A stretch of 64,000 nucleotides of DNA from Xanthomonas euroxanthea. GTDB lineage: Bacteria; Pseudomonadota; Gammaproteobacteria; Xanthomonadales; Xanthomonadaceae. Made by a program: the position numbers and the translations under genes. The stretch's first letter is position 1; each line of letters starts with the position of its first letter. Under the pieces are notes generated by a model. It was given only the letters and a program-made list of their open reading frames with translations, did no database searches and had not been told where the DNA came from. Location of the stretch: the NCBI RefSeq assembly GCF_900476395.1, contig NZ_UIHB01000007.1, positions 1 through 64,000 on the forward strand, read 5' to 3'. This document shows, piece after piece, positions 41,964-53,200 of the stretch.

Positions 41964-43126
41964 TCGCCATCTTTGTTTATGACAATTTTAAGGTTCTCTG
42001 AAATGGCCACCCTTGTGTACTTACGGACCATAGGGCTTTCTTGACGCCATCCACCCATGAAGCTGAGGCTTTCAATCTGATCAATGGTCGACACCCCACC
42101 ATTTCTCATTTCCCTACGTGCTCTGTTTGCACCAGCTACTCGCAAGCTGTGAGGATGGAGCCGCGGAACATGAAGCGCGACTTCAGGCGCAGCTGAGACC
42201 ACTGAAAGTATTTGATTTATGGCACCCACCGTTAACCTTCTCCCATCCTTATTACTGACAAAGAGTGCGGTCGTTGGCCTACGCGATTTCATCAACTGGT
42301 CGCGATATTCCTCGATGTACAAGGTGAGGGCAGCTGCGGTAGAGCTGGTTATCGGAACAGTTCTTCCTCGTGTTTTCATGCTCGCTCGGTCACGCCGCTT
42401 GCTGCGAAAACCTGCCCCAGGCGACTTGATTGTTAGCTCAGGATTTTTACTCAAGATCACGTCAGCAACCTCCATCAACACCAACTCGGCACGCCTTGCT
42501 AGGACCTCAATTGCGACCCGCACGATGCAATAGTTGCGCACTCTTACTGACATCGAGGAGAACGGATTGGTGTCCGAGAGCGGATGAATCACAGCCAAGA
42601 TTATTCTTATCTGCTCTTCAGTTAGCTCTTCGGATTGCCCCGGCTCTGGCGATTCATTTTTGTGCGCACGCATCTTCTTAAATAGCTTCTTCTGCTGCGC
42701 TTCAAAGCTGGTTCTGAACAGATTTGAGTGCTCCAAGCTCGCGTCGCTAACTTCGCTTGAGTAGTCAATCGCAAATTCGAAGAAGCTCCGCAGCGCCTCA
42801 ATCTTTCTGTTGATCGTCGAAATCGCGTATGCATGCCCGGAGCCCGTCTTAGTCATCCTTTCAGCAATTTGGCTGAGCTCGAATTCTCTGAACCCGACGC
42901 CGCGCCTAAGGCGATCCTCGATATTGAGTGCGGATTCTCGAGCCCACCTGAAGAGGGGCACTAGGTCGCGAAGATATGCGTCTAACGTATTTTCCCTGCG
43001 TGTTGGTAGTCCGCTGATCCACAGGTTGGGCAGCAGCAGCGGGATGCCGCCGAGCAAGAGGTACGGCCTCAGGCGCCCTAATGCGTCGCGACCTTGTCTT
43101 ATCTCGAGAGGTACTTGGCTATTCAT
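41960..43126 (-). CDS. Tyrosine recombinase, first gene (TnpA-like)
   Basis: A 388-residue integrase-family recombinase, similar in size to Tn554 TnpA (361). Catalytic motifs: [14 protein letters not shown] (first Arg), [10 protein letters not shown] (His326, Arg329), MGGW (Trp360 in place of the second His) and VRKYTRV (Tyr370, nucleophile). The N-terminal part is a SAM-like core-binding domain. The ATG at 43126 ([12 protein letters not shown]) lies 39 bases from the right boundary; the open frame continues upstream into radC and argS antisense and is not coding there. Confidence 0.9.
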   Translation of the reverse strand: MNSQVPLEIRQGRDALGRLRPYLLLGGIPLLLPNLWISGLPTRRENTLDAYLRDLVPLFRWARESALNIEDRLRRGVGFREFELSQIAERMTKTGSGHAYAISTINRKIEALRSFFEFAIDYSSEVSDASLEHSNLFRTSFEAQQKKLFKKMRAHKNESPEPGQSEELTEEQIRIILAVIHPLSDTNPFSSMSVRVRNYCIVRVAIEVLARRAELVLMEVADVILSKNPELTIKSPGAGFRSKRRDRASMKTRGRTVPITSSTAAALTLYIEEYRDQLMKSRRPTTALFVSNKDGRRLTVGAINQILSVVSAAPEVALHVPRLHPHSLRVAGANRARREMRNGGVSTIDQIESLSFMGGWRQESPMVRKYTRVAISENLKIVINKDGE

Positions 43127-43165
43127 GTAACGTCCTGTAACGCCTTGCGACGAATAGTACATAAC

Positions 43166-43330
43166 GGGCACAACCACCCGTCCGGCAATCCGGAACCGTC
43201 CGAGGCCGACCGCGCGGTCACCCGGCGTCTGCTGGGCGCATTGGAGCTGGTGGATATCCGCCTGCTGGACCACTTCGTGATCGGCGACGGCCGGCCCGTA
43301 TCGCTGGCCGAGCGCGGCTGGCTGGGATGA
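43166..43330 (+). pseudogene. radC: radC, 3' part, cut off from its start
   Basis: Codes for the last 54 residues of RadC beginning [15 protein letters not shown], the JAMM-like metal-binding motif, then [23 protein letters not shown] and ERGWLG. It is in frame with the 5' part at 20114-20631 once the island is removed. Without its own promoter or start it is presumably not expressed. Confidence 0.95.
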
Positions 43331-43416
43331 CAGCGCGACGCTGACCTGAACCATCGGCCCGACCCCGGGGCGCGCGGTCGGGTAAAATCGCTGGTTTCGT
43401 TCCAAGCAGATCCCAC

Positions 43417-45105
43417 GTGAAAGCCCAACTCCGCGCACTGATCGGCCAAGGCATCGAAGCCTTGCGCGCCAACGGCACCCTGCCTGCCGACACCCTGCCG
43501 CCGGATTTTGTGGTCGAGCGACCCAAGACGCGCGAGCACGGCGACTTCGCCACCAATGCTGCGATGCTGCTGGCCAAGCCGGCGCGCAGCAATCCGCGCG
43601 CACTGGCCCAGGCGCTGGTCGCCGCATTGCCGGCCAGCGACGACGTGGCCAAGGTCGAGATCGCCGGGCCGGGCTTCATCAATTTCCATCTCGCCCCCAC
43701 CGCCTACCAGCGCGAAGTGGCGCATGTGCTCAAGCAGGGCCACGACTACGGGCGTGGGCTGGCCGGCAACGGCCGCTCGGTGGGCGTGGAATACGTCTCG
43801 GCCAACCCGACCGGCCCGCTGCATGTCGGCCATGGCCGCGCGGCGGCGATCGGCGACAGCCTGGCGCGCGTGCTCGATGCCAACGGCTGGAACGTCAAGC
43901 GCGAGTTCTACTACAACGATGCCGGCGTGCAGATCGAGAACCTGGCCTTGTCGGTGCAGGCGCGCGCGCAGGGGCTCACCCCCGACAGCGACGGCTGGCC
44001 GGAGAACGGTTACCGCGGCGACTACATCGCCGATGTGGCCAATGCCTACCTGGCCGGCGACACCGTCGACCTGGAAGGCCATCTGGTCACCGGCGGCAAG
44101 GACCCGGCCGACTTCGACGCGATCCGCCGTTTCGCCGTGGCCTACCTGCGCAACGAGCAGAACCACGACCTAGCCGCGTTCCGCGTCGATTTCGATATCT
44201 ATTTCCTCGAAAGCTCGCTGTACAAGGACGGCAAGGTCGAAGAGGCCGTGCAGAAGCTGATCGCCTCCGGCCATACCTACGAGGAAGGCGGCGCGTTGTG
44301 GTTGAAGTCCACCGACTTCGGCGACGACAAGGACCGGGTGATGCGCAAATCCGACGGCACCTACACCTACTTCGTGCCGGACGTGGCCTACCACCTGACC
44401 AAGTGGCAGCGCGGCTACGAGCGCGCGATCACCGAACTGGGCGCGGACCACCACGGCTCGCTGACGCGCGTGCGCGCCGGCCTGCAGGCGCTGGAACTGG
44501 GCATCCCGCAGGGCTGGCCGGAGTACGTGCTGCACCAGATGGTCACGGTGATGCGCGGCGGCGAGGAAGTGAAACTGTCCAAGCGTGCCGGCAGCTACGT
44601 CACCCTGCGCGACCTGATCGAGGAAACCAGCGCCGATGCGGTGCGCTGGTTCCTGATCGCACGCAAGCCCGACTCGCAGCTCACCTTCGACATCGACCTG
44701 GCCCGCCAGCAGAGCAACGACAACCCGGTGTTCTACGTGCAGTACGCGCATGCGCGCGTGTGCAGCGTGCTGCGGCAGGCGCAGGAAAAAGGCTACAAGT
44801 ACGAGCAGGCGCATGGACTGGCCGAGCTGGCGCGCCTGGACGACGAGCACTCGCTCAACGTCATGGTCGAGCTGTCGCGCTATGCGGAGGTGGTGGAAAT
44901 CGCCGGCCAGGCGCTGGAGCCGTACCAGATCGCGCAATACCTGCGTGAATTGGCGCACGCCTTCCACACGTGGTATCACAACACCAAACTGCTGGTGGAC
45001 GATGCCGCAGAGCGCGACGCCAAACTCACCCTCGCCGTCGCCACGCAACAGGTGCTCGCCAACGGCCTGGAACTGCTTGGCGTCAGCGCCCCAGAAAAGA
45101 TGTAA
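43417..45105 (+). CDS. argS: Arginyl-tRNA synthetase
   Basis: A 562-residue class I synthetase charging tRNA-Arg. [16 protein letters not shown] (HIGH-type, about 129-144) and the KLSKR variant of KMSKS (about 386-390) are present, with an N-terminal Add1-type domain and a C-terminal DALR anticodon-binding helical domain. Length is standard. It is 86 bp after the radC remnant. Confidence 0.97.
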   Translation: MKAQLRALIGQGIEALRANGTLPADTLPPDFVVERPKTREHGDFATNAAMLLAKPARSNPRALAQALVAALPASDDVAKVEIAGPGFINFHLAPTAYQREVAHVLKQGHDYGRGLAGNGRSVGVEYVSANPTGPLHVGHGRAAAIGDSLARVLDANGWNVKREFYYNDAGVQIENLALSVQARAQGLTPDSDGWPENGYRGDYIADVANAYLAGDTVDLEGHLVTGGKDPADFDAIRRFAVAYLRNEQNHDLAAFRVDFDIYFLESSLYKDGKVEEAVQKLIASGHTYEEGGALWLKSTDFGDDKDRVMRKSDGTYTYFVPDVAYHLTKWQRGYERAITELGADHHGSLTRVRAGLQALELGIPQGWPEYVLHQMVTVMRGGEEVKLSKRAGSYVTLRDLIEETSADAVRWFLIARKPDSQLTFDIDLARQQSNDNPVFYVQYAHARVCSVLRQAQEKGYKYEQAHGLAELARLDDEHSLNVMVELSRYAEVVEIAGQALEPYQIAQYLRELAHAFHTWYHNTKLLVDDAAERDAKLTLAVATQQVLANGLELLGVSAPEKM

Positions 45106-45150
45106 GTCGGGCCGCATGGCCCGTAACGACGTGATTCGGAGAAGTGGTAG

Positions 45151-46023
45151 ATGGCAGCACGACGCGGTAAGAGTCAGGCGCGACGCAACACCAGCAATGG
45201 CACTCCCGGTTGGGTGTGGTTGGTGGCGGGCGCTGCGATTGCGGCAGTGATCTTTCTGGCCGCGCCCAACCTGTTCAAGAAGGACGGCGACGGCTTCCTG
45301 CGCGTGGGCCCGCGGGCGAACCCCGACGCCCAGCCCGAGCCGGTGGCCGATGCCGACGTGGATACGCCGGCCGAGCTCCCCAAGCCCGCGCAACCGCCCA
45401 AACCGCAAGCCAAGCCGGGCGATGCGCAAACCCAGTACGACTTCTACACCTTGCTGCCCGGCAAGGAAGTGCAGATGTCCGATGCCGAACTGGCGGCCAG
45501 TGCGCGCGCCGAGGAAGCCGCACGTGCGCGTGCGGCCCTGGAAGGCAAGCCGGTCGCGCCTGCCCCGGGTGCGAGCGTGGCCGCCGCCACGCCGGCCACC
45601 AGCGTGCCGGTGCCGTTGAACGAAACGGCGGCCAGCGCGCCGAAGCCGTTGGCGGAGACCGCCCCGGCACGTCCGGCCGCCACGCCGGCGCCGGCCAGCA
45701 CAGCCGCGCTCGCCACGCCGGCAGCGACGGCTGCGCCGAAGCCGGCAGCGGCAGCTGCCACCGCGGCAACCCCCGCTGCAGTGACAGACAACACCCGCTA
45801 CATCCTGCAGGCCGGCTCGTTCGGCGCCTCCGGCGACGCCGAATCGACCAAGGCCAAGCTGGCGATGATGGGCCTGGCCGCACGCGTGGAATCGGCCGAT
45901 ATCAGCGGCAAAACCGTTTACCGCGTGCGCATGGGGCCATATGGCAGCGCCGGCGAACTGGCCGAAGCCAAGCAGAAGCTGACCGGCAGCGGCTTGCCCG
46001 CAATTGCGATCAAGGCGCAGTAG
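45151..46023 (+). CDS. SPOR-domain envelope protein (FtsN-like)
   Basis: A 290-residue bitopic membrane protein: short basic N-terminus (RRGKSQARRNTSN), one membrane segment (WVWLVAGAAIAAVIFLAA, about 19-36), a long Pro/Ala-rich periplasmic linker, and a C-terminal SPOR domain (about 212-290: RYILQAGSFGASGDAESTKAKL to the end) that binds denuded glycan at the septum. The YDFYTLLPGKEV segment before the linker is typical of proteins annotated FtsN-like or DedD-like next to argS. It probably acts in cell division. Confidence 0.9.
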   Translation: MAARRGKSQARRNTSNGTPGWVWLVAGAAIAAVIFLAAPNLFKKDGDGFLRVGPRANPDAQPEPVADADVDTPAELPKPAQPPKPQAKPGDAQTQYDFYTLLPGKEVQMSDAELAASARAEEAARARAALEGKPVAPAPGASVAAATPATSVPVPLNETAASAPKPLAETAPARPAATPAPASTAALATPAATAAPKPAAAAATAATPAAVTDNTRYILQAGSFGASGDAESTKAKLAMMGLAARVESADISGKTVYRVRMGPYGSAGELAEAKQKLTGSGLPAIAIKAQ

Positions 46024-46028
46024 CCGCA

Positions 46029-47373
<1,345 letters not shown>

Positions 47374-47470
47374 CGATGGCCTGCAGCGCCGATGCATCTT
47401 CCGGGTCGCGATCCGATGCCGTGTCGGCCGGCGCGTGAGCACCGCGCGCCGCATCGAGGCAGCACGACAA

Positions 47471-47493
47471 CGCCGCGCATTGCGCGGCGTTTT
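47471..47493 (+). terminator. Rho-independent terminator after the SDR gene
   Basis: CGCCGCGC-ATT-GCGCGGCG perfect 8-bp stem followed by TTTT on the plus strand, about 100 bp after the SDR stop. The opposing acyltransferase gene ends at 47505, so it may serve both sides. Confidence 0.8.
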
Positions 47494-47504
47494 GCGCTGC
47501 GCGG

Positions 47505-48632
47505 TCAGCCGCGATCAGCAGCAACCAGCGGCCGCACGCCTGGCCGCAGCACCCTGTCGCGCAGCTGCAGGAACGGGCGCTCCACCACGTAGTGCAACAG
47601 CGCACCGCCCAGCACTGCCACCAGGCCATACACCGCAAACGCCAGCACGCCACGCCCCTCCAGCACCGGGCCGAACCAGCCCTGGGTGAGATGGAACACG
47701 GCCTTGTGGGTCAGATACAGGCTGTAGGAAATGGCCGCCAGCCACGCCGCACCAGGCACGCGCACGCCGCCAAGCACACCGCGGGTGGCGGTGCCGGCGA
47801 GCACCAGCAAGGCCAGTCCCAGTGACAGCACCGGCCAACCCAGCGCATTGCCGACCAGGCCGGTGCGCTCGCGAAACAGCCACATCGCCAGCGCCAGGAT
47901 CGCCACGCCTGCAAGCAAAAATGCATTGCCGTGTTGCTGCAGCCGTTGCCACAGCGCGGGGCGAACGACCTTGAGCACCGCCAGCACGACACCAGCCAGC
48001 AGACCGTCCAGACGGTTCCAGGTCGGGTAATAGAGGTCTTCGATGAACCAGTTGCGCTGCAGGCCGGCGCCGGCGCTGTCCAGGGCGGTGTTGTGCCACC
48101 AGATGCCGGCACGCAACGCGATGCCTGCCACCACCACCAGCACGCAGAGCACGACGAACCGCGCGGCCGAGGGCCGCCGCATCAACAACGTCGCCAGCAA
48201 CGGAAACACCAGATAGAAATGTTCTTCCACGCAGAGCGACCAGGCATGCGAGAACGCGGCATCACGGCCATAGTCGACCAGCAGGTTCAGGGTGAAGCTG
48301 ACGAACATCCACCACGGCGCCAACCCGGGCGCCTCGCGGAACTGCGGCCACGCCAAGTAGATCGCCAGCACCACCAAGAACGCCGGCAGGATGCGGAACG
48401 CGCGGCGCAGGTAGAAATCCCTGAAGTCCAGGCGTTGCCCGCGTGCCAGCGGCCTCAGCACCTGCGTGCCGATCAGGAAGCCGCTCAGCACGAAGAACAG
48501 GTCCACGCCCATCCAGCCGTAGCGCGACATCCACGCCCAGTCCGGCCCCAGACCGCCGACCACGAAGGAATGGAACAGCATCACCCAGACGATGGCGATG
48601 CCACGCAGCAGATCGAGAGCGGGATAGCGCAT
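47505..48632 (-). CDS. Acyltransferase 3 family (OafA/YrhL-like) membrane enzyme
   Basis: A 375-residue polytopic membrane protein. The start (PALDLLRGIAIVWVMLFH) contains the RGIA..H pattern, GVDLFFVLSGFLIG and RRAFRILPAFLVVL follow, and WSLCVEEHFYLVFPLL is the conserved Glu-His block. Such enzymes O-acetylate or acylate surface polysaccharides, peptidoglycan or small metabolites. About ten hydrophobic segments. Substrate unknown; the UGT/NRPS cluster begins 280 bp away on the same strand, so modification of that product is conceivable. Confidence 0.9.
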   Translation of the reverse strand: MRYPALDLLRGIAIVWVMLFHSFVVGGLGPDWAWMSRYGWMGVDLFFVLSGFLIGTQVLRPLARGQRLDFRDFYLRRAFRILPAFLVVLAIYLAWPQFREAPGLAPWWMFVSFTLNLLVDYGRDAAFSHAWSLCVEEHFYLVFPLLATLLMRRPSAARFVVLCVLVVVAGIALRAGIWWHNTALDSAGAGLQRNWFIEDLYYPTWNRLDGLLAGVVLAVLKVVRPALWQRLQQHGNAFLLAGVAILALAMWLFRERTGLVGNALGWPVLSLGLALLVLAGTATRGVLGGVRVPGAAWLAAISYSLYLTHKAVFHLTQGWFGPVLEGRGVLAFAVYGLVAVLGGALLHYVVERPFLQLRDRVLRPGVRPLVAADRG

Positions 48633-48913
48633 GCGGGCGATGCAGGGCCGAGGGAGCCCGATTGTGCCGCATCCCGCCGCTGCGGCGATGCCGGCACCGG
48701 CGTTGGCCGCGCTCGCCGGCTCGTGCCGGCAACGCAGACGCGTTCTCGACGTCTGTCAGCAGTGCAGGCCTGCTGCCGTCGACCAGCTAGCGGCGACAGC
48801 AACACGCCCTGCACTCCACCGGTGTCGCACCCGGAGACCTTCCGTACAGCCACCAGCCGCATTGCCGCCGCCAAACCGCTGTCGATGCTGTGGCTTCCCC
48901 ACGGCGTCATCCA

Positions 48914-50248
48914 TCACGCGACAGCCTGCTGCTCGACGCGCGCTCCCTGCGCCAGCGTCACCGTCGGTTCCAGCAATCCCCATGCTTCCAGTTGGTCCAC
49001 TGCCCGGCCGATTCCGTCCTCCTCGCGGATGCGCTGGCCCAGCGCGCGTGCCGCCGCGCGCATGCCCGGCGCGCTGGCCTGGCCGATGGCATCGGCCAGG
49101 GTCTCCGGCTGCAATCCGGCCCGTGCAAGCGCCGGCGGCGCGACGCCGCGCTGGGCCAGGCAATGCGCCCAGAACGGCTGGTCGTAGCCGAACGGCAGCA
49201 CCACCGACGGAATCCCCGCAGCCAGCGCCGCACCGGTGGTGCCGGCACCGCCGTGATGCACCGCCACCGACACCCGTGGAAACAGCCAATCGTGCGGGGC
49301 CTGTTCCAGCTGGAAGAAGCGCCCGGCATCGTCGGACGCATCTTCCCCGGCCGCCAGCCCGCCCCAGCCGCTGGCCAGCAGCGCGCGCTGACCGTTCAGA
49401 CGCACCGCCGCCTTGACGGTGGCGGTGAGCTGCGCCGCATCGCTACTGATCATGCTGCCGAAACCGATGTACAGCGGCGGCGGGCCCGCCTGCAAAAATG
49501 CCTCCAGCGCCGCCGGCGGCTGCCACTGCGGCTGCGGCAACTGCCAGAAGCCGCTGACCTGGGCCCGATCCGGCCAGTCCGGCGGACGTGGGCACAGATG
49601 CTCGCTGTAGCCATACACCACGCGCTGCGCACTGCGATCGGGACCGCTCCACGGATACGCCGGCAACCCCAATGCCGGGCGCACGATGCCGTTGAGCGCC
49701 GGGCGCATCAGCTGCCAGCCGGCAAAGCGCACCGCATGATGCAGCGCCACACTCACCAGCCCGGGCAGACGCACGGTGGGCATCACCATCAACGGCACGT
49801 GGCGCGAGGCGGTCAGCGGCTGCAATTGCGTGAGCACCACCGGCAGCCCGTAGGCCTGGCCCAGGCTGTGCGCCAGCAGGCTCGCGCTGCCGACGCCGAG
49901 AATCAGGCCGGCATCGGCACAGGCCGCGCGGCCCTGCGCGGCCCAGTCGCGTGCCCACTCCAGCAGCTGGGCGCGCAAGGTGCCCCAGATGCCGCGCCAG
50001 CCACCGCGCATCTCGGCGACATCCGGATGGCCCTGCAACAGCTTCTGGTGGTCGCCGCTGAGCGGGAAGAACTCCAGCCCGTTGGCACGGATCAGCGATT
50101 CAAAGTTGGCGCTGGTCAGCACCCGCACCGGGTAACCGCGCTCCTGCAAGCCACGCCCCAGCGCGATGATCGGGCGCACATCGCCATGCGTGCCCAGGGT
50201 GGCGATCAGCACCGGGCGGCGTCCCGCGTTGAAGGAAGACTCAGGCAT
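48914..50248 (-). CDS. UGT/MGT-type glycosyltransferase
   Basis: A 444-residue GT-B enzyme. The N-terminal IATLGTHGDVRPIIALGRGL and the C-terminal donor-binding signature VAVHHGGAGTTGAALAAG.PSVVLPFGYDQPFWA-type block (read here in full) place it in the UDP-glycosyltransferase/macrolide GT family (GT1), which glycosylates small molecules. Its start codon lies eight bases before the NRPS stop (50241), i.e. the genes overlap and are coupled. It probably glycosylates the NRPS product. The start at 50248 is preferred; the longer frame is antisense-like. Confidence 0.88.
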   Translation of the reverse strand: MPESSFNAGRRPVLIATLGTHGDVRPIIALGRGLQERGYPVRVLTSANFESLIRANGLEFFPLSGDHQKLLQGHPDVAEMRGGWRGIWGTLRAQLLEWARDWAAQGRAACADAGLILGVGSASLLAHSLGQAYGLPVVLTQLQPLTASRHVPLMVMPTVRLPGLVSVALHHAVRFAGWQLMRPALNGIVRPALGLPAYPWSGPDRSAQRVVYGYSEHLCPRPPDWPDRAQVSGFWQLPQPQWQPPAALEAFLQAGPPPLYIGFGSMISSDAAQLTATVKAAVRLNGQRALLASGWGGLAAGEDASDDAGRFFQLEQAPHDWLFPRVSVAVHHGGAGTTGAALAAGIPSVVLPFGYDQPFWAHCLAQRGVAPPALARAGLQPETLADAIGQASAPGMRAAARALGQRIREEDGIGRAVDQLEAWGLLEPTVTLAQGARVEQQAVA

Positions 50249-53200
50249 ATTCGGCCACCCCGTCGCTGGCGGTGGCGATGCGGCCATCGCGTTGTACGGC
50301 TTTCGCAGTGGCCGCGTGCAGCAATGCACTGAGCGTGGCCGAATGCGTGGGCGACAGCATCGAATGGTGGTCGCTGTCGAGCGCATGCAGGTGCAGGTTG
50401 CGTACGTACGGGCGCCAGGCCTGCGGCCGGTAATCCACCCACACCGTATCGTCGCCGCCGGAGCTCATGCGCACGCTGGCTTCGACGAACACCACATCCT
50501 GGTCCAGCGGCTTGGGGCGATGGCGCCGCGCCAGCTGCAGGTGGTGCTGGGTCATGCCGCCCATGTCGTCCAGCAATGTGGGACGTTGTTCCAGCAGCTG
50601 GCGCACCGCGGGCAGGTCGTTCAACCCGTAGTGATCGCACAGCAGGCTGGCCAGTTCGGCCACCGTGGTCGGCATCGGCTGGCCATGGGCCAGATGCAGG
50701 CCCAGCGCATGCACCGATGCACGCACGTTTTCCGATTCCGGCAGCGACGCGGCCTGCTCCAGGTGCGGGTAGCTGTCGAGCATCGCCAGCAGTTCGACTT
50801 CTTCGCCCAGCGCATGCAGTTCGGCGGTGATGGCATGGGCGATCAAGCCGCCCAGCGACCAGCCAATCAACCGGTACGGCCCCTGCGGCTGCACCGTGCG
50901 CAGCCGCGCCAGATAGTCGCGTGCAATCGCCTCGATGCTTTCCGGGCGATGCTGCGGGTCGCTCAAGCCCGGCGACTGCAGGGCATACACCGGCCACTGC
51001 GGATCGAGCTGGCCGAGCAAGGTGAGATACGACCAGCCCAGGCCGACCACCGGATGGATGCAGAACAGCGGCGTCGTGCCCGGGCTGCCGGCACGCAGCG
51101 GCAACAGCACGCCGAGCGGGTCGTTCGGGGTCTGCACGTTGCGCTTGATCACCTCGGCCAGGCCGGCGATGGTCGGTGCATGGAACAGGCTGCCCAACGG
51201 CAGTTCGACACCGAACGCCTGCGGGAAGCGTGCGGCCATTTCCGCCGCGCGCAGCGAGTCGCCGCCGAGCTCGAAGAAGTTGTCTTCCACACCCACCGCC
51301 TCGATCCCCAGCACGTCCTGCAGCATCGCCGCCAGCTGGTGTTCGAGCGCGTCGCGCGGCGCCACATGCGCGCGCTGCGGCAGCGCACCCGGCGACGGCA
51401 AGGCGCGGCGATCCAGCTTGCCATTGGGTGTCAGCGGCAATGCCTGCAACGGCATCCACAAGGTGGGAATCATCGACGCCGGCAGGCGCTGCTGCAGATG
51501 CGCACGCAGCAGCTCGGGCGATGGCGTTGCGCCCTGCTTGCCCACCACATACGCCAGCAACTGCAGCGCATCGTGGTCGCCATCGCGATGACCGACCACC
51601 ACCGCCTGCGCTACCTGCGAATGCAGCAGCAAGGCGTTTTCGATCTCGGCTGGCTCCACGCGATGGCCGCGGATCTTCAGTTGCGCGTCGGCGCGGCCGA
51701 TGAATTCCAGCATGCCGTCGCGGCGCTGACGCACGCGGTCGCCGGTGCGGTACATGTTGCTGCCGTCGTTGGCGAACGGGTCACGCACGAACCGCTCGCT
51801 GGTCAGCTGGCGCTTGCCGCGATAGCCCTTGGCCACGCCCGCACCGCCGATGTACAACTCGCCGATCGCGCCGGTCGGCAGCGGTTGCCGCTGTGCATCG
51901 AGCACATAGACACGCGTATTGAGCAGCGGCCGGCCGATCGGCGGAGCGGCGGCGTCGGTCAGCTGCAACGGCATGATGGTCGACCAGATCGTGGTTTCGG
52001 TCGGCCCGTACAACTGGGTCAGGCGCCCGACCCGGCTCAGCAGCTGGGTCGCCAGTTCCGGCACCAGGGCTTCACCACCGACCAGGGCGTGGATACGGTC
52101 CAGCGCCAGATCCTGGTTGGCCAGCAGGATGCGCCACAGCGATGGGGTCGCCTGCACCACGCTGATCTGCGCGTGCGCGATCAGCCGCGACAGGCTGCGC
52201 GGATCATGGGTGATGCCGGCCGGTGCGATGACCACGCGCGCGCCCACCAGCAACGGCAGATACAGCTCCAGCCCGGCGATATCGAAGGTGATGGTGGTGA
52301 CTGCCAGCACGCGGTCGCGTGGGCGCAATGCCAGCTCATGCTCCATCGCATGCAGGAAATTGAACAGATTGCGATGGCTGATTTCCACGCCCTTGGGCGC
52401 GCCGGTCGAGCCGGAGGTGTACAGCAGGTAGGCAGTCCCGTCCGGCGTGGCCAGCGGCGCGATCGCCGCCGGCAATACCGCCGGGCGCGGATCCAGCCAG
52501 ACCATGCCACCGAGCAGATAGCGCTCGCACAACGCCGGCTCGCAGACCAGCGCGATGGCGCCGGAATCGTTGAGCATCTGCCGGTTGCGCGCGGCCGGGC
52601 TTTCCGGGTCCAGCGGCAGATACGCCGCCCCGCTCCACATCACCGCCAGCAGGGCCACCAGCAAGTGCTCGCTGCGCGGCAACGCGATGGCGACCACATC
52701 GCCAGGGCGGACGCCATCGGCCACCCATTGCGCGGCGATGCGCGAGGCCAGTTCGCACAGCGTGGCGTAATCCAGGGTGCGGTTGTCGTATTCCACCACC
52801 ACCGCTGCCGGCATCAGCTCGGCGCGCTGCAGCATGCCGTGCAGCAACGTGGCCGGTTCCGGCAACGCTGCGACGGTGGCGTTCCAGGTGTGCAACAGGC
52901 GGTGGCGTTCCGCATCGCCCAGCACATCGATCTGGCCCAGCGCGCACTCCGGGTCGGCCAATACCGCATCGGCCAGATGGGTCAGGCGGCGGCAATGGTC
53001 GGCCAGTTCGTCGCTGTCGTACAACGCCGGATTGGCATCCAGATCGAAGCGCAACGCGGCACCGTCGCCGCGCTCGTAGCAGAAGATGGTCAGATCGTCG
53101 GCCGGGCCGTTGGAGAGGTTATGCGGCATCGCATGGGCCTGGCCAAAGCGCAGCGCGTAGTCGAAGGCTTCGATGTTCACCGCCAGGCGTGCGAACTTCT

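Larger units (their letters stand above)
20632..43165. mobile_element. Tn554-like element inserted in radC, carrying a defence island
   Basis: About 22.5 kb separates the two parts of radC. The right end codes for three overlapping tyrosine recombinases and a small TnpC-like protein; the left end has an XRE repressor. Cargo includes a type III CBASS operon, a CHAT/STAND pair, nuclease-like proteins and a tRNA-like gene. Tn554 of Staphylococcus also targets radC and uses TnpA/TnpB (tyrosine recombinases) plus TnpC. Read inwards, both ends start with TTAT(A/G)T: 20632 onwards on the plus strand and 43164 backwards on the minus strand. The two junctions read GTCAAGGG (left) and AACGGGCAC (right), sharing GGG, so the exact crossover is uncertain by several bases. 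Confidence 0.85.

Noticed and set aside
43403-43428. Possible parS site (CCCACGTGAAAG) at the argS start
   Set aside because: Only about 11 of 16 positions match the parS consensus and it overlaps the argS start codon; probably chance.
41960-43627. Long form of the first recombinase starting inside argS antisense
   Set aside because: The extra N-terminal ~167 codons lie across the element boundary, radC and argS on the opposite strand; the ATG at 43126 gives a normal recombinase length.
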